Positions 53,740 to 64,000 of a DNA stretch of 64,000 nt are shown piece after piece. A model generated the notes under the pieces. That model made no database searches and was not told the DNA's origin. It saw only the letters and a list, made by a program, of their open reading frames with translations. The DNA comes from Ophiura sarsii (lineage: Eukaryota > Echinodermata > Ophiuroidea > Amphilepidida > Ophiuridae). Position 1 is the stretch's first letter, and each line of letters starts with the position of its first letter. A program made the translations under genes and the position numbers. The DNA lies in assembly GCA_035610835.1 (NCBI GenBank), contig CM069452.1, forward strand, positions 33,263,150 to 33,327,149, read 5' to 3'.

Positions 53740-55502
53740 AGTTTAGTTTATTTATTAGAACATACGCTTTTACAACAGCGGCACACGTCTTTAAAAACGG
53801 TGCGTTCTTAACAAAAATAACAATATACATACAAATTTTAAAAAGATGTACAAAAATGAGACCTTCAATTTTACCCATGAACACCAAGGCTATATACAGA
53901 TGTGGGATAAAAATAGAGAGTCAAAAATATAAACATACATATAAAATTACTAATAAATTAAAAGTAAAACGAGGACTTCAGAGCATGAATTTAAAGCATA
54001 AACACAATTCAATGAACTGTGGACTGAGAATTCTTTAGGCCTGACCTATGTGTCCAAGCCTTTTTAAGATATGATTTACAATACTTGTCAAAAATGTTAT
54101 CAATGTTAGAATACAAATTGGATAGAAAAGTAGGCAGAAATTGATGAACATTGCTACCAAGAACAAAACATTTTTGGATAGACAGATCACTGCCAATGAA
54201 AAAATCCCAAACAAAAACATAACCTGCTTCAAAAAGAGAAATTTTGAGCTTATTCATTTCAGTGTTGCGAATGTCATTATAAGACTTACATTGAAACAAA
54301 AGGTGATTGACATCTTCCATTCCGTCATTGCAAAGAGAGCATGTACCAGAAATATTAATATCCCAAATACTGATCTTCTTGTCTAATGCCAAAGTATTGG
54401 AACGGGCTTTGAATTTTAAACTTGCCCCATAAAAATCAAGTTTATCAAGAAGATAATCTTCAAGAAAAGGTGTACTTTTAAATTTGACATAATCACTTAG
54501 TGATGATTTTTGACAAGCATTGTCATACCACAACACATCAACATTTAGAGAATGAATTTGTTTGAAATTACCTACTATATCATAATTATTATCTACGTGC
54601 CTTTTAAACATGTAGCCTACATCATTATCACAAAGAGTATTCTTAATCGATTGTAACCACTTCCACTTCAGACTACCAGTATCGTTAATTCTGTAAAGTG
54701 CATTGAAAACAAGTTTAGGCCACCTATACAGATCCATATCGATAAGTCTAGAGAAGTACTTGACTTTGATCAAATCATGCATACTTTTGAAGTTGCTCCA
54801 ACCCAGATCACCAAGAAGGGCCGACGCGGGAGTATTTCTTGGTGCTTTTAAAATAACTCTTACCATTTGAAGTTGCAATTTATCAAGCCTTTTATAATCA
54901 CAATCGCTTAATGATGAAACAGCGCACGCGTAGTTGATCATGGGAAGTGCTAATGATTTCCAAAGAATATTGCCGTAGTATACGCGGTTGAAGTCATCTT
55001 GATTGTCAATAATGGATTTGATGTAACCATTTATTCTGTTACCCTTTTTAATCACTTCAGAAATGTGATGATGGTCAGAAAGATTTCTGCTAATGTGCAC
55101 ACCTAGATACTTGTAAGTATCTACCTCAGAAAGATAGTTATCGCCTAATTGCCAAAGTCGATGCTTATTAGTGCGCTTGCCAACGATTAGAACATTAGAC
55201 TTGCTATGGTTAAAGCCAAGACGCCATTTATGCGAGAAGTTAGCGGCAATATTAAGCATGTTTTGTAAATCGTGTTCATTATTAGCAATCAAAACGACAT
55301 CATCAGCCCAAAACAGACATTTAATGTTGACACCCATCATATGAATCCCTGCGTTAGAGTGTTCGTCAAGCATTTTAGATAATTCCTGAATATATAAACA
55401 AAACAGGATCGGACTCAACACACAACCTTGCTTTACACCTTCATCTACATCGAAAACGTAGAGGGGAGTTGCCAACCAATTAGGAACATTACAGCAAGTC
55501 AC
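53740..55502 (-). mobile_element. LINE remnant with RT C-terminal half and CCHC knuckle
   Basis: A 497-codon minus-strand frame (55502-54009) begins within the RT palm: VDEGVKQGCVLSPILFCLYI (about residue 20), CLFWADDVVLIAN (about 62), YKYLGVHISRNL (about 130), then a long C-terminal region and a CCHC knuckle CSLCNDGMEDVNHLLFQC (about 385-403). RT fingers and endonuclease are missing, so it is 5' truncated at about 55505, near a short repeated CACTGACTGATATAGCAGTG. The open frame is uninterrupted. The 3' UTR reaches about 53740. The clade is unclear. STOML2 intron 1, antisense. Confidence 0.85.
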
Positions 55503-55901
55503 TGACTGATATAGCAGTGACCTATAGACTTTTAGCCAATCGGAGTATTAGTAGTTTATTTTGTTGAGTCAAAACATTCACGCGGGAACAGCACGTGTAT
55601 AGAGGGGCTACTTTAATCATTGAAAGGCCAGTGACCTGGTATAGTTTATCAGTGGAACTGTCACTGAGTTTATTGAGCATGCGTGGTAGTCATTGGTAGG
55701 TGGAGGTTGATCCGTGCTGATTAATTCAACATTTGGGATACTATTCACTCTATTCACTCATTGTTATTGTCCATTCATGTGATATTACATAAATGGAAAG
55801 TTACATACGGTAGGCCTAAAAATTAAATTATGAAATGTTTTGTTAAATTTATAATAATATTCAGAAAGTTTTGATTTTGATGGGCCCATGTCATGGATGG
55901 A

Positions 55902-56135
55902 ATAAATTCCATGATTTGACCCAATGATGGGGTGAGGGTGAGGTTGGGGTGGGTGGTGGGGGAGGGTGGGGTGGGTGGTGGGGGAGGGTGAAGTGGGGGA
56001 TGGGGGGGGGGGGGTGAAGTGGGGGATGGGATGGGGTATGGGGTGGGGTATGGGATGGGGTGGGGACATGGTGGGGGTGGGGTGGGGCCCATTGGCAAAA
56101 TAAATTCCATGATGTGACACCCAATGGTGGGGTGG
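55902..56135. repeat. (TGGGG)n-type G-rich tract between direct repeats
   Basis: About 160 bp of GGGTGGGGG/GGTGGGGTATGGG-type sequence, almost only G and T with some A on the plus strand, with one 10-base G run. Both sides carry AATAAATTCCATGATTTGAC-like sequence (55902 and 56100), followed by CCCAATGATGGGGTG or CCCAATGGTGGGGTG, so the tract lies between two direct copies. It could form G-quadruplexes. Pro-rich open frames on the minus strand here are artefacts of composition. Confidence 0.85.
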
Positions 56136-56248
56136 GGGAGGGCATTTTATTATTAAAAGTATTAAAATAAAAACAGCGAAGAAAATCGCGCTTAAATTTT
56201 ACGGAAATGTTTTGACCCTCCACTTTTCATTTTGACCCTTCACTTTTT

Positions 56249-56282
56249 TTTCCCAAGGGTCAAATACCCTTGGGAAAAAAAT
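56249..56282. repeat. Short perfect hairpin
   Basis: TTTTTTCCCAAGGGT then CAAA and ACCCTTGGGAAAAAA. It adjoins the truncated end of the LINE fragment at 56290. Confidence 0.8.
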
Positions 56283-56289
56283 TGAGTGA

Positions 56290-56718
56290 AAACACTGTGA
56301 CACCGGTGCGGAGACTCTGTGTAAAAAAGGTAGCCAAAATGGGAGCAAGTTCCTCAGCACATTCTTTAAGAAGCCGAGCGGGTATTTGGTCTGGACCAGA
56401 AGCTTTATTTGCTTCTAATTTATGAAGCAGCTCTTTTACGCCTTCCGTAGTGATGGTAATGGGTGCGATATCTGGAGCTGGTTTACCTTCCATACCAGGG
56501 ATATTGTCCAGGTCCTCGTGAGTGTACACTGAATGAAAATACTTGTTTAAAAGTTCTGCCTTGCCCTTGCTGTCGTGGATGATACATTTGTACATTGCAA
56601 TGAATACAGAAGTTGAGCCAACCCCTAAATGCGTTTCCTTCCTTACTAAATAGTTTTGTACAGCATGGATTAAATCATGCTGCACTTTCCAGATGATGGC
56701 CTGCGACTGAATCAACAC
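56290..56718 (-). mobile_element. LINE fragment, region just before the RT fingers
   Basis: Minus-strand frame: HDSKGKAELLNKYFHSVYTH, ITITTEGVKELLHKLEANKA, SGPDQIPARLLKECAEELAP, ATFFTQSLRTG. 'NKASGPDxIPxRLLKExxxxLAPxLxxxFxxSLxTGxxPxxW' precedes the RT domain in Jockey/CR1-group elements. It stops where the LPSDW block of the remnant at 50361-51907 starts, but a few residues (SL..G) are common to both, so they are more likely two copies than one split copy. Confidence 0.7.
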
Positions 56719-56773
56719 AGCAACTGATCATCATCATGACATGTGAAAGAACGTCAAACAAACATGACAAACG

Positions 56774-57854
56774 AGCCTCGTCCTCGAATTAAGCGCCCGT
56801 GAACCGGGAGCAACTGTTTTGAAATTTTTTGCTCCCGGTCCTTCAATTTGGTTGGGAACCGGGAGCTATTTTTGACAAACCGGGAGTTATTGTTAAATAT
56901 CATAAATGTAAAAATAAATAAAGAATAATAAATAAAAAAAGGTTCTCGGGTCCGATTTTACTTAAAATGAGCAGAAGTTCAGAATTGAAGGGGTTTATTT
57001 GGCAATAAAAGCTTTATATGATTACCTGTAGGGCCTTGAAATGGATGAAAATATGTTATCTAATGATGAACAAGTATAATAAAGTCCGTACTCAATTTGC
57101 GAAATTATAAGCTTACTTACTATTTCTAACATTTACCGAATTTTCAGAAGCTCGATTTGCCACAAAATCAAGATTTTTTTCTTCATCAGAAAGGCATTTT
57201 ATAACAAATGTTACTCTTTTCTACTACAATATTCTTCATAAAATCTTATCCCTCCACTAATATTATAATTATTTACTGTTTTTCTTGATGACACACGTGA
57301 GGTTTGTCATTAAAATTTATAAAAATCTTTTATTTTCTGGACTGAATAAAACAACAAACCAGCTGGATCTGAACCAATATTGATTGATCGCCACTAGTAT
57401 TGATCTACAATGTATGGTTCCTGGCAACATTGGGCTCTGCAACTCATTTATCTACAAGTAGACTACGGATGATTTTGGCGGGTTACCAGCCAATCGGAAA
57501 TCTTGAAAAACCAATTAAACAAACATGGCGATGATGATTAAAAGTTTTTATCGGCGTAATAAAGTAAAACTATGCTAGAAAAAAATATAATATAATGGAA
57601 ATTAAGAATCTTCTACCAATAATTTGCATGACAATTGGACTAAAATATGAAATTTTACAGAGAAAACAAAGTCAGAGATTGGTACAACTCATCTTTATTT
57701 TGATCAAAATTTTCATTCTCAAATCAATGACCAGGCGCTACAGACAGCAAAATACGGTGCGCCCGGGCATGCAAATTTTGATTAAACTGGGCGCAATTTC
57801 TCGGGAACCGGGGGGCAAAAAACGCCCAGCGCCCGCCTAAATCGAGGCTTGATT
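56774..57854. mobile_element. Candidate hAT-like element flanked by GACAAACG
   Basis: GACAAACG stands directly left (56766-56773) and right (57855-57862). Inside, AGCCTCG...TTAAGCGCCCG at the left resembles, inverted, GCGCCCGCCTAAATCGAGGC at the right, followed by TTGATT. CCGGGAGC words repeat near the left end. The ends are imperfect, so the exact borders are uncertain. Confidence 0.55.
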
Positions 57855-57877
57855 GACAAACGTTCTGCACTACTGAC

Positions 57878-59919
57878 CAGTGTCCAAATTAAGTGGTAAT
57901 CCGGACGTCCTGACGCCCAAAACTGCCGCCGGACGCCCAGAAAATGCAATGCTGGTAATCCGTCGGACGACCACACTTAAAAAAAAATAATAATAAAAAA
58001 AGTTATTATATTAACTATCATCTCCTTGGTACAACTTTTGAGGACCATTTTCAGTGTAAAAAATACCATTTCTTTTTAAAAGTGAACAACATCTAACTAA
58101 ATTCAGTAAATATGCACTTTGTTCTTTATCACAGATGACAATAGAAGTGTTGCCTGTTACCTTTAAGCACCATTATTATATTTTTAATTTCAAGTTAAAA
58201 AGATTATAACTTTATTTCTAATGCATGTGATATGGTAAACAAAGATGTTTCATGTACAGTATGTACAGGGTGAGTCAAAAAAAAGTTTACTCAACTTCAA
58301 CGATTTTTTTAGAAAAAAGTATTCGTTTGTTTTCAAAACAATTTACTACGGTATAAAGACAAATTAATTAGCTTTAATATGAATTTTATCTGGTTTAGAT
58401 TGGTTGAGGGAAACTTATTTTACGCTGTTTTGAATAAAAGTGACAAATTTAACGTCCGAACACGCTTCCAGATCTTGACCATTATATTTCATAAGATACG
58501 ACCAATAAAAAATTACAATACCGACAGCGAAAGGATCAATTCCTTTGTTATGAAATGATTAAGGTGTGGTAATTGTGTCATAAATAGGCCTTAAAGCTGT
58601 CTATTGTCCCTCAGTGCAACCATCCTAAGCACACTCTCAAAGATCAGGAGAAAGACCAAACAAGATGCTGGATTATCAAGTGGGTTTCAATTCATATTAT
58701 TGTTTTCAGGAATAAATTTTACAATGTAGAGAGAGAAACAGAGGGATAGACTATGACTTACTAGTCTTACTGTGGACATTGCCAATTTTTGATTGGTTCA
58801 AGGATAATGTTTACTTGATCGGACATATTTACGAAAAATAAGTGCAATATTATGTTTATTGATTTTATCAAAATACTATATCGTTTATTATTCACATTTA
58901 ATATCAGATAGTCACTGGTGACAATTTTTATTCAATATCTTCATCTAGTTTTATCATGTTTATGAATATCCCTTGCGGACTATTTAATCCTTGCAATTAT
59001 TATTTATTAACTGACAGTGGTGATACACGATTTAATCCATATTTCATGGTTTAATCTATTAGGAGACAATTTTGAACAAGTCTATTGTCTACTTAATTCT
59101 GTTAATAAACAAGATATGTAATGCTTTACATCATAATCCTAGTAAACATTATTAAGCTCGTTAAGCTTGAAATTAAAAACCGTGTTTTTGGTGAAAAAAC
59201 AGCTCCTGTACAGAAATAGTCATATTTATTTAACGGTATCATCAAATAGCGTGATTTTTTTCCACATGATAGCAAAGAAATGGCGCAATCATTTAAAGTT
59301 TTGTTTGCCTTGATTTTGTGGTCAGAATTTTTTTTTTTTGATTTTTTCAATTAGGGTAAACTTTTTTTTGACTCACCCTGTATGATGAAAAAAATAACAC
59401 ATAGGTTTTGAATGCATTTCAAAATCTTTAATGCACAGCTTTACCATTTTGCAATACCTCATCAATCATACATGTATGCCTATGAACCACAAAAAATAAT
59501 TTTTCTGACTTGAATTTGCAATATATTTTTATTATTATTTTATTTTTATACACTTCTTTTCCCATATTAATTGATAATTTACTGAATTAAGGTATTTTTC
59601 AAATTTATGTGCAATTGAAAAAAATCAGACTTAACCTCTACCGATAGCCCCACCTTGGGGGCTAGGCTGTTGACCAAGTTTTGGTGGTTATAACTTTATT
59701 TTGACTGTCAGTGTCAATGTCATAAGCACAAAAATAATAAATAAATACAAAGTAAGTTAGTAAGTAGGCTATTAATACCTTATTTGTGCATAAATATTAG
59801 GTTAAAAGAAATTCCAGAAATCTGCATATTTAATGGTCAAATTACAGATTACCAAAAATGTTTACAGATTACCAGATTTCTTGACGTTCTTGAGATTTTT
59901 TTCCTTAATTTGGACACTG
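57878..59919. mobile_element. hAT-type non-autonomous element, 8-bp target duplication, with nested MITE
   Basis: CAGTGTCCAAATTAAG begins it and CTTAATTTGGACACTG ends it (perfect 16 bp). CTACTGAC flanks it on both sides (57870-57877, 59920-59927). No transposase frame remains. It contains the mariner-type MITE at 58266-59380. Confidence 0.92.
58266..59380. mobile_element. Mariner-type MITE nested in the hAT element
   Basis: CAGGGTGAGTCAAAAAAAAG (then TTTAC) and (GTAAA) CTTTTTTTTGACTCACCCTG are exact inverted ends, flanked by TA on both sides (58264-58265, 59381-59382). 1115 bp, AT-rich, no transposase frame. Confidence 0.9.
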
Positions 59920-60724
59920 CTACTGACTGACAGTCAGTGACAGTGACACAAACTCCGACTGACTGCGCAGCAAGAAGAATCTTGCCTATAGTCGGATTTA
60001 TAATTGAACAAACATATTGAAGCAGCGTATTGCGTAAATTGCGTGAAGCGCGCACAACCATAAGCGTGATAATTTCGAGCGCGATCATCAATGTGCTGCG
60101 ACTGCGTGCATGTTGTTCGTTCAATTATTAATTTGCCTAGCCTACATGTATACAAATATGATTGATTTGCACAGATTGATGCGCGGTTGTAAACCTGGCA
60201 AGATTCTTCTTCCTGCACTGACTGCAGTATGGCAGTGCCAGTGTAGTGTCGTGAGTGAAACTAGTGAAACTGAAAAAAGTGAAAATGAACCTATTCAGTT
60301 CACAATCACATACATTTGTAGACATTGTTAGGCACGATACAAAGAAATGTTGTTTAGAATAACTTTAAAGTCAGCTTATTAATAATATTTGAAAGAACTT
60401 ATTGAAAGAAGAAAAAACAGTTTGAATGAAGTCTATGATGCTCTACATTTACAAATGTCTCGCAGGTTTGGGTCCAGCTTACTTAACATCTGGCCTGACT
60501 CTTAACTCACCAGGGCGACAGGGATTGCGTTCTGCATCCGATTTGTCTCGTCTAAACAGAACACAAAATTCATAACCGGACTCTTGCATGAGCTGCTGAC
60601 AAAGCCTTCTGCTATGCTGCACCAAAACGATGGAACAACTTACCAGTTGCAGTTCGCACATCATGCTCTGTTACAGTGTTTAAGAAAGCTCTCAAACATG
60701 ATCACCTGTTTTAACAAATATCTG

Positions 60725-61023
60725 CAGGCCTAGAAATTCGCGCTGCAGTGCGAGAGTCCATTTAGATTCTCACGGAATAATTTCGCGAGAATCCTAGATT
60801 CTCGCCAATTTTGAGAATCCATGGATTATTGCGAAATTAATGAAAATAATATCAAGAATAAGGCTATAAGCTTGCACAACTTCCAAATTCGGCATGTTTG
60901 TTGACTAAGGGTCAAATACCAGTCATCTAAGGTCCTGTTTTGGACTTAGAAAAGAAAAAAAGAAAAAAAATTCACGCGGTAGTGATTTTACGCGAATCGA
61001 TTCGCGCCGAAATTCTACCCCTG
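60725..61023. mobile_element. Candidate hAT-like MITE
   Basis: CAGGCCTAGAAATTCGCGC pairs imperfectly with GCGCCGAAATTCTACCCCTG. The interior repeats GAGAATCC/GGATTCTC-like words and TTCGCG. No exact target duplication. Confidence 0.55.
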
Positions 61024-61159
61024 CAGAATCTGATTGCATGCTTTAATCTTATTTGATATTTCTCTGTTTATTGCTTTTGATGCCATGTAGATTTTCATGT
61101 CTTTTTGTGTATAAATTTTGAAGCAAAGACTATTCGCCCGGGCACCCTGCCGCTAATGG

Positions 61160-61556
61160 CCTAAAATCTATACGCCCAGGCAACTATTGAGGGCGCTATA
61201 TCGTTGACCCTGCAGCTAAAGGCTAAAAATCTATTCGCCCGGGCTACTATTGAGGCGCTATCATTGACCCTGCAGCTAAACCCTGAAAATCTATTCGACC
61301 GGGTAACTATTGAGGGCACTGTATGATATATCCATGATATAATTGACCCTGAAGCTAATACCAAAAATCTATTTGCCCGGGTAACTATTGAGGGCGCTAT
61401 ATCGTTGACCCTGCAGCTAAAGGCTGAAAATCTATTTGCCCGGGCTACTATTGAGGCGCTATCATTTACCCTGCAGCTAAACCCTGAAAATCTATTCACC
61501 CGGGTAACTATTGAGGGCACTATATGATATAAAACCAAAAATCTATTTGCCCGGGT
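61160..61556. repeat. Tandem repeat with three-unit higher-order structure
   Basis: AAAATCTATT(C/T)GCCCGGG(C/T) followed by ACTATTGAGG recurs seven times (about 61164, 61228, 61287, 61363, 61427, 61486, 61536). Units 1 and 4 share GGGCGCTATATCGTTGACCC, units 2 and 5 GGCGCTATCATT, units 3 and 6 GGGCACT(G/A)TATGATATA. The array is thus two rounds of a roughly 200-bp trimer. Most units contain CCCGGG. Confidence 0.9.
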
Positions 61557-61899
61557 AACACTGTTATCTTTATTTACTGACTCGTCCTAGTTTACGGATA
61601 CTCTTGCTACTGAATTGGAGCTACACAAGTTATGTGAAACACATTGGGCCCTTATAATACTGCTAATACCTGTAAAAGTACAGTTTTCTCTTGCAAAACA
61701 CCTGTTAGCTGATATTTTTTGTGTGTCGGTAACCAAACTTCAACAGAAATTCCTTGTTTTTAGGAAGCATGGCTATGGTGGCAATGGATCACAACTCTCT
61801 ATATATTTTTTTCCTTGAAATTTGTGTTCAATGATTTCATCAATCTACAGCAATTCAGCAGATAAATTATTACATTGCACTATTTCCTCTCCTTGACAG

Positions 61900-62046
61900 G
61901 GATTCCTCAGCAGGTCTGGGCCGTTGTCAATACGACAGACTGTACGACATAGCTCAGCAAAGGTTAACACAGTGGTGCTATTTGTGCCGCAGCAAGAAGC
62001 ATGGGTCATAGAACGCATGGGGAAATTTAACAAAGTACTTGAACCG
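61900..62046 (+). CDS. STOML2: STOML2 exon 2 (presequence end and start of stomatin region)
   Basis: Mitochondrial stomatin-like protein 2 is an SPFH-family scaffold of the inner membrane that binds cardiolipin and prohibitins and stabilises respiratory complexes. The exon (CTTGACAG acceptor, CCG|GTAAGT donor, 49 codons) reads GFLSRSGPLSIRQTVRHSSA, then NTVVLFVPQQEAWVIERMGK and FNKVLEP. VVLFVPQQEAWV(V/I)ERMG(R/K)FxxxLEP is the N-terminal signature of STOML2 and separates it from plain stomatins. The SPFH domain and C-terminal coiled coil must lie to the right of the window; intron 2 holds an RTE-type LINE. Intron 1 is 11642 bp. Confidence 0.93.
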
Positions 62047-62689
62047 GTAAGTGTTTCTAGTCCATGAAATGGTGTATATTACATTTAGCCTAGTAAGTTA
62101 AAATTATTTACCAGGATTGGTGCAGCCAAACTCGAAACAATCATGACAGGGATAGTGCATCATGCTAGCTTGCTTGTCTTCTATTGGGATTTCATTCATC
62201 TCACAAATAAATTTTAAAAAACCTTGAAATTCCCACATGTTATGTACAATCAAATATATCTTACATTGTAGCAAAAGTGTGGAACCTTTGGTACAAACGT
62301 GTCGCAGTGTGTATTTATGAACAGCAGTTATTTTATGATAGTTTTTAAAAAAATGTTTGGGTGCATAAAACACAGATATTTGTTTGAGATGCAATTTATT
62401 TGTTAGATTCTCAAATTAAATAGTTCCGTACCAAATGTGTTATTAGTTATCAAACTTTGTCAAAGCTTTGCAGGCAGCAAAAGAGGGGCCAGCAAACTGC
62501 AAACCATTAACTGTACACCCCTGTTGCTTAAAAAGTAGATCCAATTTTAAGCAGCAATAACTATATAAATTGTCAGAATAGGGTTTTTTGCATTTCTATC
62601 TGGATAAACAGATATTTATAGAAAAAACAAGTCTTTCAAGATTTGAACAATATTAACAAGAATATTTAGGATTGGACATCTGTTGATGT

Positions 62690-64000
62690 GGACTTATCAT
62701 AAGACAAGCTTCTCAAGTGATACTAGGGTCATAAAGGCAAGGGATAACATCAGGGATGCATATTATAAGTACCAGAACAACACCACTGATGATAGAAGAG
62801 AGGGTCACACAAGTCTGCAAAAAAGAAACTAGAGGACACCTACAACCTAGTTATGTCAGAGCATTTGAATGGCAAGATTCAGGAAGTAAAGACTGCACAT
62901 ATCAACTCCAAGCATGGCTTAAGTTGGAAACTAATCAATGAAATCACAGGCAGAAAGGCATCAACTAAAGGTCAGCTGAAAGGGGACACGCAAAAGGAAA
63001 GGGTCACCAATTGGTTCAACCACTTTCAGAACCTACTGGGAAAGCCACCTGATATATGTGAAGAGGATGAAGAAATAACACCAATCTTTGTAGATCTTGA
63101 TATCAGAATAGGGCCTTTTGACCAAGATGAATATGACAAGGCTAAGAAGTCACTGGTAGAAGGGAAGACCTGTGGAGAGGACAATATACCGCCAGAAGTA
63201 TTAAAAAGATGTGATCTAGATGATATTGTGCTGGGTTTCTGCAATGATGCAATTACAAATAGAGAGAAGCTGAGCCAATGGTCCATCCTCAACATTGTGC
63301 CCATTCCAAAGTCAGGAGACCTCAGCCTGGGCGGCAACTATCGTGGTATAAGTCTTAGCTCTATCGTAGCGAAAACCTATAACCGGATGATCCTAAATAG
63401 AATTCGTCCTGAGCTGGATAAACATCTAAGAACAAACCAAAATGGCTTCAGGGTAGGAAGAACTACTATAGGGCATATACTGGCACTGAGAAGGCTGATT
63501 GAAGGGGTGAAAGCTAATAACCTACAAGCAATAATAACATACATAGACTTCAGGAAGGCCTTTGATACCATCCATCGTGGCAAAATGCTAAGAATTCTGC
63601 ACGCTTATGGCATACCAGGACAGATCGTCGATGCTGTTGGAGACATGTACGAGGGAACTATGGCTAAAGTGATTTCTCCAGATGGAGAAACAGATCTGTT
63701 CGAAATCTTAGCTAGTGTACTTCAGGGTGACACCCTTGCCCCATATCTGTTTGTTATAGTATTAGACTTCGCCCTGAGAATGGCTAAACAGGAAAGGAAG
63801 AAGAGCTTGGATTCCACCTTGAAAAGCGAAGAAGCAGAAGGATTGGACCTGTAGCAGTGACAAACTTTGACTTTGCAGACGATATTGCCCTGCTGTCTGA
63901 AGAACTACACCAGGCACAAGATCTGCTTCAGAGGGTCGAGACATCAGTGGCTAAAGTTGGCTTGTCTATGAATGCAAAGAAGACAAAGCTCATGGCATAC
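62690..64000 (+). mobile_element. RTE-type LINE, runs off the right edge
   Basis: The open frame 62853-63851 encodes an RTE-like reverse transcriptase: NEITGRKASTKGQLKGDTQK, EGKTCGEDNIPPEVLKRCDL, VPIPKSGDLSLGGNYRGISL, TYIDFRKAFDTIHRGKMLRI (about residue 228) and LQGDTLAPYLFVIVLDFALR (about 289). LQGDTLAPYLFxxxLDxxLR marks the RTE clade. A frameshift near 63800 moves FDFADDIALLSE (63868 on) to another frame, and earlier coding (ARDNIRDAYYKYQNN, about 62735) is also out of frame. The endonuclease part is absent. It lies in STOML2 intron 2, same strand as the gene. Confidence 0.85.

Noticed and set aside
54035..54232. Second minus-strand frame in the LINE C-terminus
   Set aside because: Shadow of the 497-codon LINE frame.
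55785..56223. Three overlapping Pro/His-rich minus-strand frames
   Set aside because: Low-complexity artefact of the TGGGG tract.
50361..56718. One LINE copy split by later insertions (56290-56718 plus 50361-51907)
   Set aside because: Attractive because the pieces are complementary, but a few residues before LPSDW seem present in both, and no insertion junctions or target duplications were found.
61845..62033. Minus-strand 62-codon frame
   Set aside because: Antisense shadow of STOML2 exon 2.
1..64000. tRNA or rRNA genes
   Set aside because: I looked for T-loop words (GGTTCGAATCC and variants) with matching acceptor stems and for conserved rRNA blocks and saw none.

Overview
This is nuclear DNA of an animal: AT-rich, intron-rich and dominated by decayed transposons. 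It carries parts of two conserved housekeeping genes. The repeat families (P2X7-ballast-like exons, Mutator-like and 'GHTHEDID'-type transposase remnants, CR1/Jockey/RTE-type LINEs, many hAT- and mariner-type MITEs) look most like a marine invertebrate such as an echinoderm or hemichordate; that placement is inference.

Right half (27.7-64 kb). A complete DNAAF4 (DYX1C1) gene lies on the minus strand from 49945 to 27724. I could place 11 coding exons with GT-AG introns and consistent phases, giving a predicted protein of 411 residues with an N-terminal CS/p23-like domain, a charged helical middle and C-terminal TPR repeats. Head-to-head with it, 276 bp away on the plus strand, STOML2 begins. 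A 12-codon first exon (50222-50257) joins in phase to a second exon 11.6 kb downstream (61900-62046) that carries the start of the stomatin/SPFH region; the rest lies beyond the window. The interval between the two start codons has two CCAAT boxes and a CACGTG palindrome and is the likely shared promoter. A ciliary dynein-assembly factor and a mitochondrial inner-membrane scaffold thus appear to be divergently transcribed.

The introns of both genes are full of mobile DNA: a LINE with an 858-codon open frame antisense in DNAAF4 intron 10, inside a larger inverted-repeat element; three minus-strand LINE remnants in STOML2 intron 1; an RTE-type LINE in STOML2 intron 2 running off the right edge; and many MITEs, several with exact target-site duplications.

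Left half (1-27 kb). I see no intact host gene. There is a six-unit tandem array built on the 5' part of an exon whose downstream partner looks like the start of an FN3 domain (a titin/twitchin-like gene fragment), a frameshifted Mutator-like transposase, and decayed coiled-coil and zinc-binding coding pieces. From about 10.3 to 26.8 kb follows a plus-strand series of exon-like fragments of transposon-associated proteins (P2X7-ballast-like, two uncharacterised families, an RNase-H/DDE-like core, a DKGG/GDWEWL family, an SGNH hydrolase, an L1-like ORF1). Foldback and hairpin elements and recent duplications interrupt them: a 929-bp palindrome, an element holding four tandem hairpins, three seemingly identical 353-bp tandem copies, and a segmental duplication whose second copy preserves the empty site of a MITE insertion.

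Stretches over 300 bp in which I see nothing I can support: 347-857, 2000-3045, 4524-5422, 9233-9656, 23826-24570 (apart from the poly-C run), 26810-27723, 38711-40860, 42491-43092, 52846-53739 and 62047-62685.
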